64,000 bases of DNA from Hippopus hippopus (lineage: Eukaryota; Mollusca; Bivalvia; Cardiida; Cardiidae), in assembly GCA_946811185.2 (NCBI GenBank), contig OX328101.1, forward strand, positions 26,334,122 through 26,398,121, written 5' to 3'. The notes below the pieces were generated by a model that was not told the DNA's origin, did no database searches, and saw only the letters and a list, made by a program, of their open reading frames with translations. Both the position numbers and the translations under genes were made by a program. Below, in pieces: positions 60,851 to 64,000 of this stretch (the stretch's first letter is position 1; each line of letters opens with the position of its first letter).

Positions 60851-60862
60851 CAAAAACCAATG
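60851..60862 (+). CDS. CCDC81: Candidate 12-nt microexon of the CCDC81-like gene
   Basis: The sequence gttgcag-CAAAAACCAATG-gtaagat has a good acceptor (pyrimidine tract ctctactgttgcag) and a good donor. It is 12 nt, in phase 0 on both sides, and would add Gln-Lys-Pro-Met after exon 10. Such a short match can arise by chance, so transcript support is needed. Confidence 0.3.
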
Positions 60863-60952
60863 GTAAGATTTTAGCAAAGAAAAACAAATTGCAGTGTGAC
60901 AACATACTGAATGCATGGTTATTTTCCTTTCTTATGCCATTGATTAAATCTC

Positions 60953-61540
60953 ATTTTTATGCCTCCTGAAGGGTGAGCATGTAGTCACCATTTGTTCCAG
61001 AATGATATGCTCTGGACAATAGTCTTAATTTGTTGGTCTGTCTGTCAGTCTGCCTGTCCTTCCGTCCCTCTGTCACACTTTATTGCAGAGCATATCTCTG
61101 GAAGTATAAAAGGGAACTGAATGAAACTTCACATGTTGATAGAGGACAATAAGAAGAAGTGCAGAGCACAAGAACCATAACCCTGTCACAAGTCATGACA
61201 CAGTTACTCCCTTCTTAGTTTATTCAGTATTTTGCTTGTCTAGAGCATGTCTCTAGAAGTATAAAGGGGAACTGAATAAAACTTCACACATTGATAGAGG
61301 GAAATGAGAAAAAGTGCAGAGCACCAGAACTATAAGCCTGTCATAAGTTATTACACATTTTTGCTCTCCATCCTAGATTTTTCAGTATTTTGCTTGTCCA
61401 GAGCATAATGTCTTGAAGTATAAAAGGGAACTGAATGAAACTTTCCACAGTGATAGGAGGTAATAATAAGTCCAGAGCACAAGAACTATAAGCCTGTCAT
61501 AAGTCATATTACAGTAATTTTCCTCCTAAGTTTTTTTAGT
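60953..61540 (+). mobile_element. Pearl/HINE-like family G copy
   Basis: Head tttttatgcctcctgaaggg; short tgtctgtcagtctgcctgtc microsatellite at 61039. Three core units of about 155 bp marked by agtataaaagggaactgaat at about 61101, 61258 and 61415. No tail hairpin is seen. Confidence 0.75.
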
Positions 61541-62439
61541 TTTTATGCTTTGAACTTAGTAAGCATTTTAGCTGACATCCTATCAACCTACATAGAAATG
61601 GTTGCTCTTCTCCAACAATACTTAGCAGATGTAGCTAAGAAATCATCAAAAATCTTCCCTCAAACCACAAGCAAAGACCCTAGATTACAGTTTGCCAGTC
61701 ATACTCCTCAGTTCCAAACTACATGTATCTCAGATTGATGCCCTGCTAGGCAATCGTTGCCTTTGGGCTACATGTCAAGCTCACACTTAGCCCATAAATT
61801 ATTGCATCACTTTTTTGTTTCACAAAGTCAACATCTGTGGATTCTGAGTAGTAGAATCTCTTTAGAAATCATTCCGTATGATGCATTTATTTGCTAAAAT
61901 TATTCACTATTTTCTGATAGAAAAACCTGAAACTCACCTCATAAGACAACGATAGACTTCTCAATCCATCAGTGCCACAACATGAAATTCATTATGCCAT
62001 AAAATTTTACTTTTCTGTTTAAATAACATCTACTTTGACTTCCCATTGTTGTATAGTAACAGGCTGACTGCATCATCAGAGCAAGAAGATTACATGATGT
62101 TATTGAAATCATATGATACTAGGCTTACCGTTTCTTGTTGAAACATGGTTTTTATTATGGTGAAGAAAGTCTTTGTAAGACTGAAACGTGTAACTTGACT
62201 CCAATACCAATAAAGTCAACCTACACCAATGTTAACTGTTGATTCCATTATACCTCCTTAATTACTACATATTTTCTGATTTTCATAAAAATCATGATCC
62301 CAAATACAACATCCTTTCTCTGAAAATTCATTTTTACATTCTGTCATCTCAGTCACATCTAATGTCAGCCAGTAACACCACAATAGAATATACAGGAGTT
62401 GTTTGTAATGATCAGCCATTACATAGATTGTAAGGATAA

Positions 62440-62477
62440 GGATTGAATACCTATGTTAGGATTGAATACCTATGTTA
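62440..62477 (+). repeat. 19-bp perfect tandem duplication at an element border
   Basis: ggattgaatacctatgtta occurs twice head to tail, 12 bp before the family A head. Confidence 0.9.
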
Positions 62478-62488
62478 TCCTTTTTTCA

Positions 62489-64000
62489 TTTTTAGCTCCA
62501 CTGGCCGAAGGCCAGCGGGCTTATGTCATGGCCTGTTGTCCGTCGTGCGTCCGTCCGTCCATCCGTCCGTCCGTGCGTTAACTTTTTTTTAAAACGTCTT
62601 CTTCTCTGAAACTACCCATCCAATTTTGATGAAACTTCACAGAAATGATCCTGCCATGGTCCTCTTCAGAATTTCTTGAAAGAATGTAATTCCTTCAAAA
62701 ACTCTGGTTGCCATGGCAACAAAACTGAAAAATTTTGAAAATCTTTGAAAATCTTCTTGTCTGAAACCGTAAGGCCAAGGGCTACCAAATTTGGCATGTA
62801 GCTTTATCTAGTGGACCTCTACCAAGTTTCTTCAATTTATAGCCCTGGGGTCAAAATTGGCCCCGCCCCGGGGGTTACAAGTTATACATGGGCTTATTTA
62901 GGGAGAACTTTAAAATTCCTCTTCTACCTAGCCATAGGGCCTAGAGCTACCAAATTTGGCATGTAGCTTTATCTAGTGGACCTCTGCCAAGATTGTTCAA
63001 ATTATAGCCCTGGGGTCAAATTAGGCCCTGCCCGGGGGTAACAAGTTTTACATGGGCTTATATAACAAGTTTTACATGGGCTTATATAGGGAGAACTTTA
63101 AAATTCTTCTTTGACCTAGCCATGGGGCCTAGGGCAACCAAATTTGGCATGTAGCTTTATCTAGTGGACCTGTACCAAGGGTGTCCATATTATAGCCGAG
63201 GGTCAAATTTGACTTCGCTCCGGGGGGTAACATGTTTTACATGGGCGGGCTTATATAGGAAAATCTTTCGCATCTAGCTATAAGGGCTAGGGCTATCAAA
63301 TTTTGCATTTAGCTTTATCTAGGGGGTCTCTATCAAGGGTGCCCAAATTATTCCTTCAAAAACTCTGGTTGCCATGGCAACAAAACTGAAAAATATAGAA
63401 AATTTTCAAAAATCTTCTTCTCTGAAACTGTAAGGCCTAGGGCTACCAAATTTGGCATGTAGCTGTATCTAGTGGGCCTCTACCAAGTTCCTTCAAATAA
63501 TAGCCATGGCGTCTACCAAATTTTGCATGTAGCTTTATCTAGTGGGCCTCTACAAGGAGGGCCCAAATTATAGTCCTTGACCCAAGTTTGTCCCCACACC
63601 ACGGAACACAAGGTCACCAGTTTTACATGGGCATTTGTAATGAAAACTATCTTAAGTCATCATGTTACTAACCATTATAAAGACTAAGGCTATTAGATTT
63701 AGCCCTGTCTCATGGGTTTCATGTTTTACAGGGCTTTTCATTGAGAAAAATTTGAAAATCTTCTTGTTTATAACATTCAAGAACTGAATTATTTGGTATG
63801 GAGCTTTATATTGTGGACCTCCACCAGGATTCAAATAATTATAGCTTTGCGATCAAAATTGGCTTTGCCCATGGATCACAACTTTCTCGTAGGATTAGAT
63901 AGAAAAATGTTTGCATGTCCTCGTGTTTAAAATCAATTTGCTGAATATTGTAATGTTTGGCTTGTAGTGTTTTTAACTTAATAGCCAGTGGAGCGATACA
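62489..64000 (+). mobile_element. Pearl/HINE-like family A copy, long, cut at window end
   Basis: Head tttttagctccactggccga and gaaggccagcgggcttatgt; CCGT tract at 62539-62576. GTTGCCATGGCAAC occurs at 62707-62720 and again at 63368-63381. Core units of about 160-190 bp share accaaatttggcatgtagct (62786, 62949, 63138, 63445). The last bases, agtggagcgataca, are the start of the tail, so only about 20-25 bp of the element lie beyond the window. Confidence 0.88.

Larger units (their letters stand above)
60386..62488 (+). other. Downstream intronic stretch
   Basis: Holds the candidate microexon, a family G tandem element and a 19-bp tandem duplication. The stretch 61550-62430 is unassigned; its open frames (61550-61738, 62239-62433) have no recognisable domain. 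Confidence 0.6.

Overview
The window looks like nuclear DNA from a mollusc, most likely a bivalve. It is AT-rich, has long introns with GT-AG junctions, and carries a tRNA-derived SINE of a type common in molluscs. It also holds several families of pearl/HINE-like elements: a hairpin head, a (CCGT)n-type microsatellite, a core of about 110-170 bp tandem units and a hairpin tail. These assignments rest on reading the sequence and on knowledge of the families; no database was searched.

One protein-coding gene is convincingly present, on the + strand: a CCDC81-like gene (two HU-superfamily domains, a Cys/His cluster, then coiled coil). I can follow ten coding exons from the ATG at 1643 to a splice donor after 60272. 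All nine introns have canonical junctions and consistent phases, giving 493 codons. The 3' end of the gene lies outside the window or in exons I could not recognise; a 12-nt microexon at 60851-60862 is a candidate. Introns are about 1.7, 0.9, 0.7, 3.8, 8.1, 3.6, 27.0, 5.4 and 6.0 kb. Sequence before 1500 is upstream DNA with decayed repeats. A CCAAT box and an imperfect RFX X-box lie about 100-125 bp before the ATG, which would suit a centrosome/cilium gene.

The rest is mostly transposable-element sequence. MITE-1 (about 230 bp, ends TTAACCCTTTACC / GGTAAAGGGTTAA, a central near-perfect hairpin of about 26-nt arms) has more than 25 copies. MITE-2 (about 210 bp, also bounded by TTAA, a different central palindrome) has about 11 copies. 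Both look like piggyBac-type non-autonomous elements. A nested MITE-1 copy at 56152-56383 can be compared with a related uninterrupted element at 24330, which supports TTAA as the target. Smaller families are MITE-3, MITE-4 and several one-off foldback elements. Pearl/HINE-like families A, B, D, E, F and G occur at 1-401, 16008-16588, 17918-19135, 22375-22669, 23461-24377, 32808-34140, 38471-38803, 40328-41370, 42151-43991, 46681-47000, 50032-51674, 54563-55295, 55296-56425, 60953-61540 and 62489-64000. The window begins in a reversed family A copy and ends in a forward one.

For MITE-1, '+' means the orientation in which the short flank precedes the central hairpin (TTAACCCTTTACCA first); '-' is the reverse. 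The most notable observations are MITE ends very close to exon borders, adjacent MITEs sharing one TTAA, a reverse-oriented poly(A) insert between identical 57-bp direct repeats, TE-borne perfect RFX motifs, a CpG-dense antisense promoter-like patch at 50860-51070, and an unexplained cluster of a CGTTKATTAC motif at 25875-27408.
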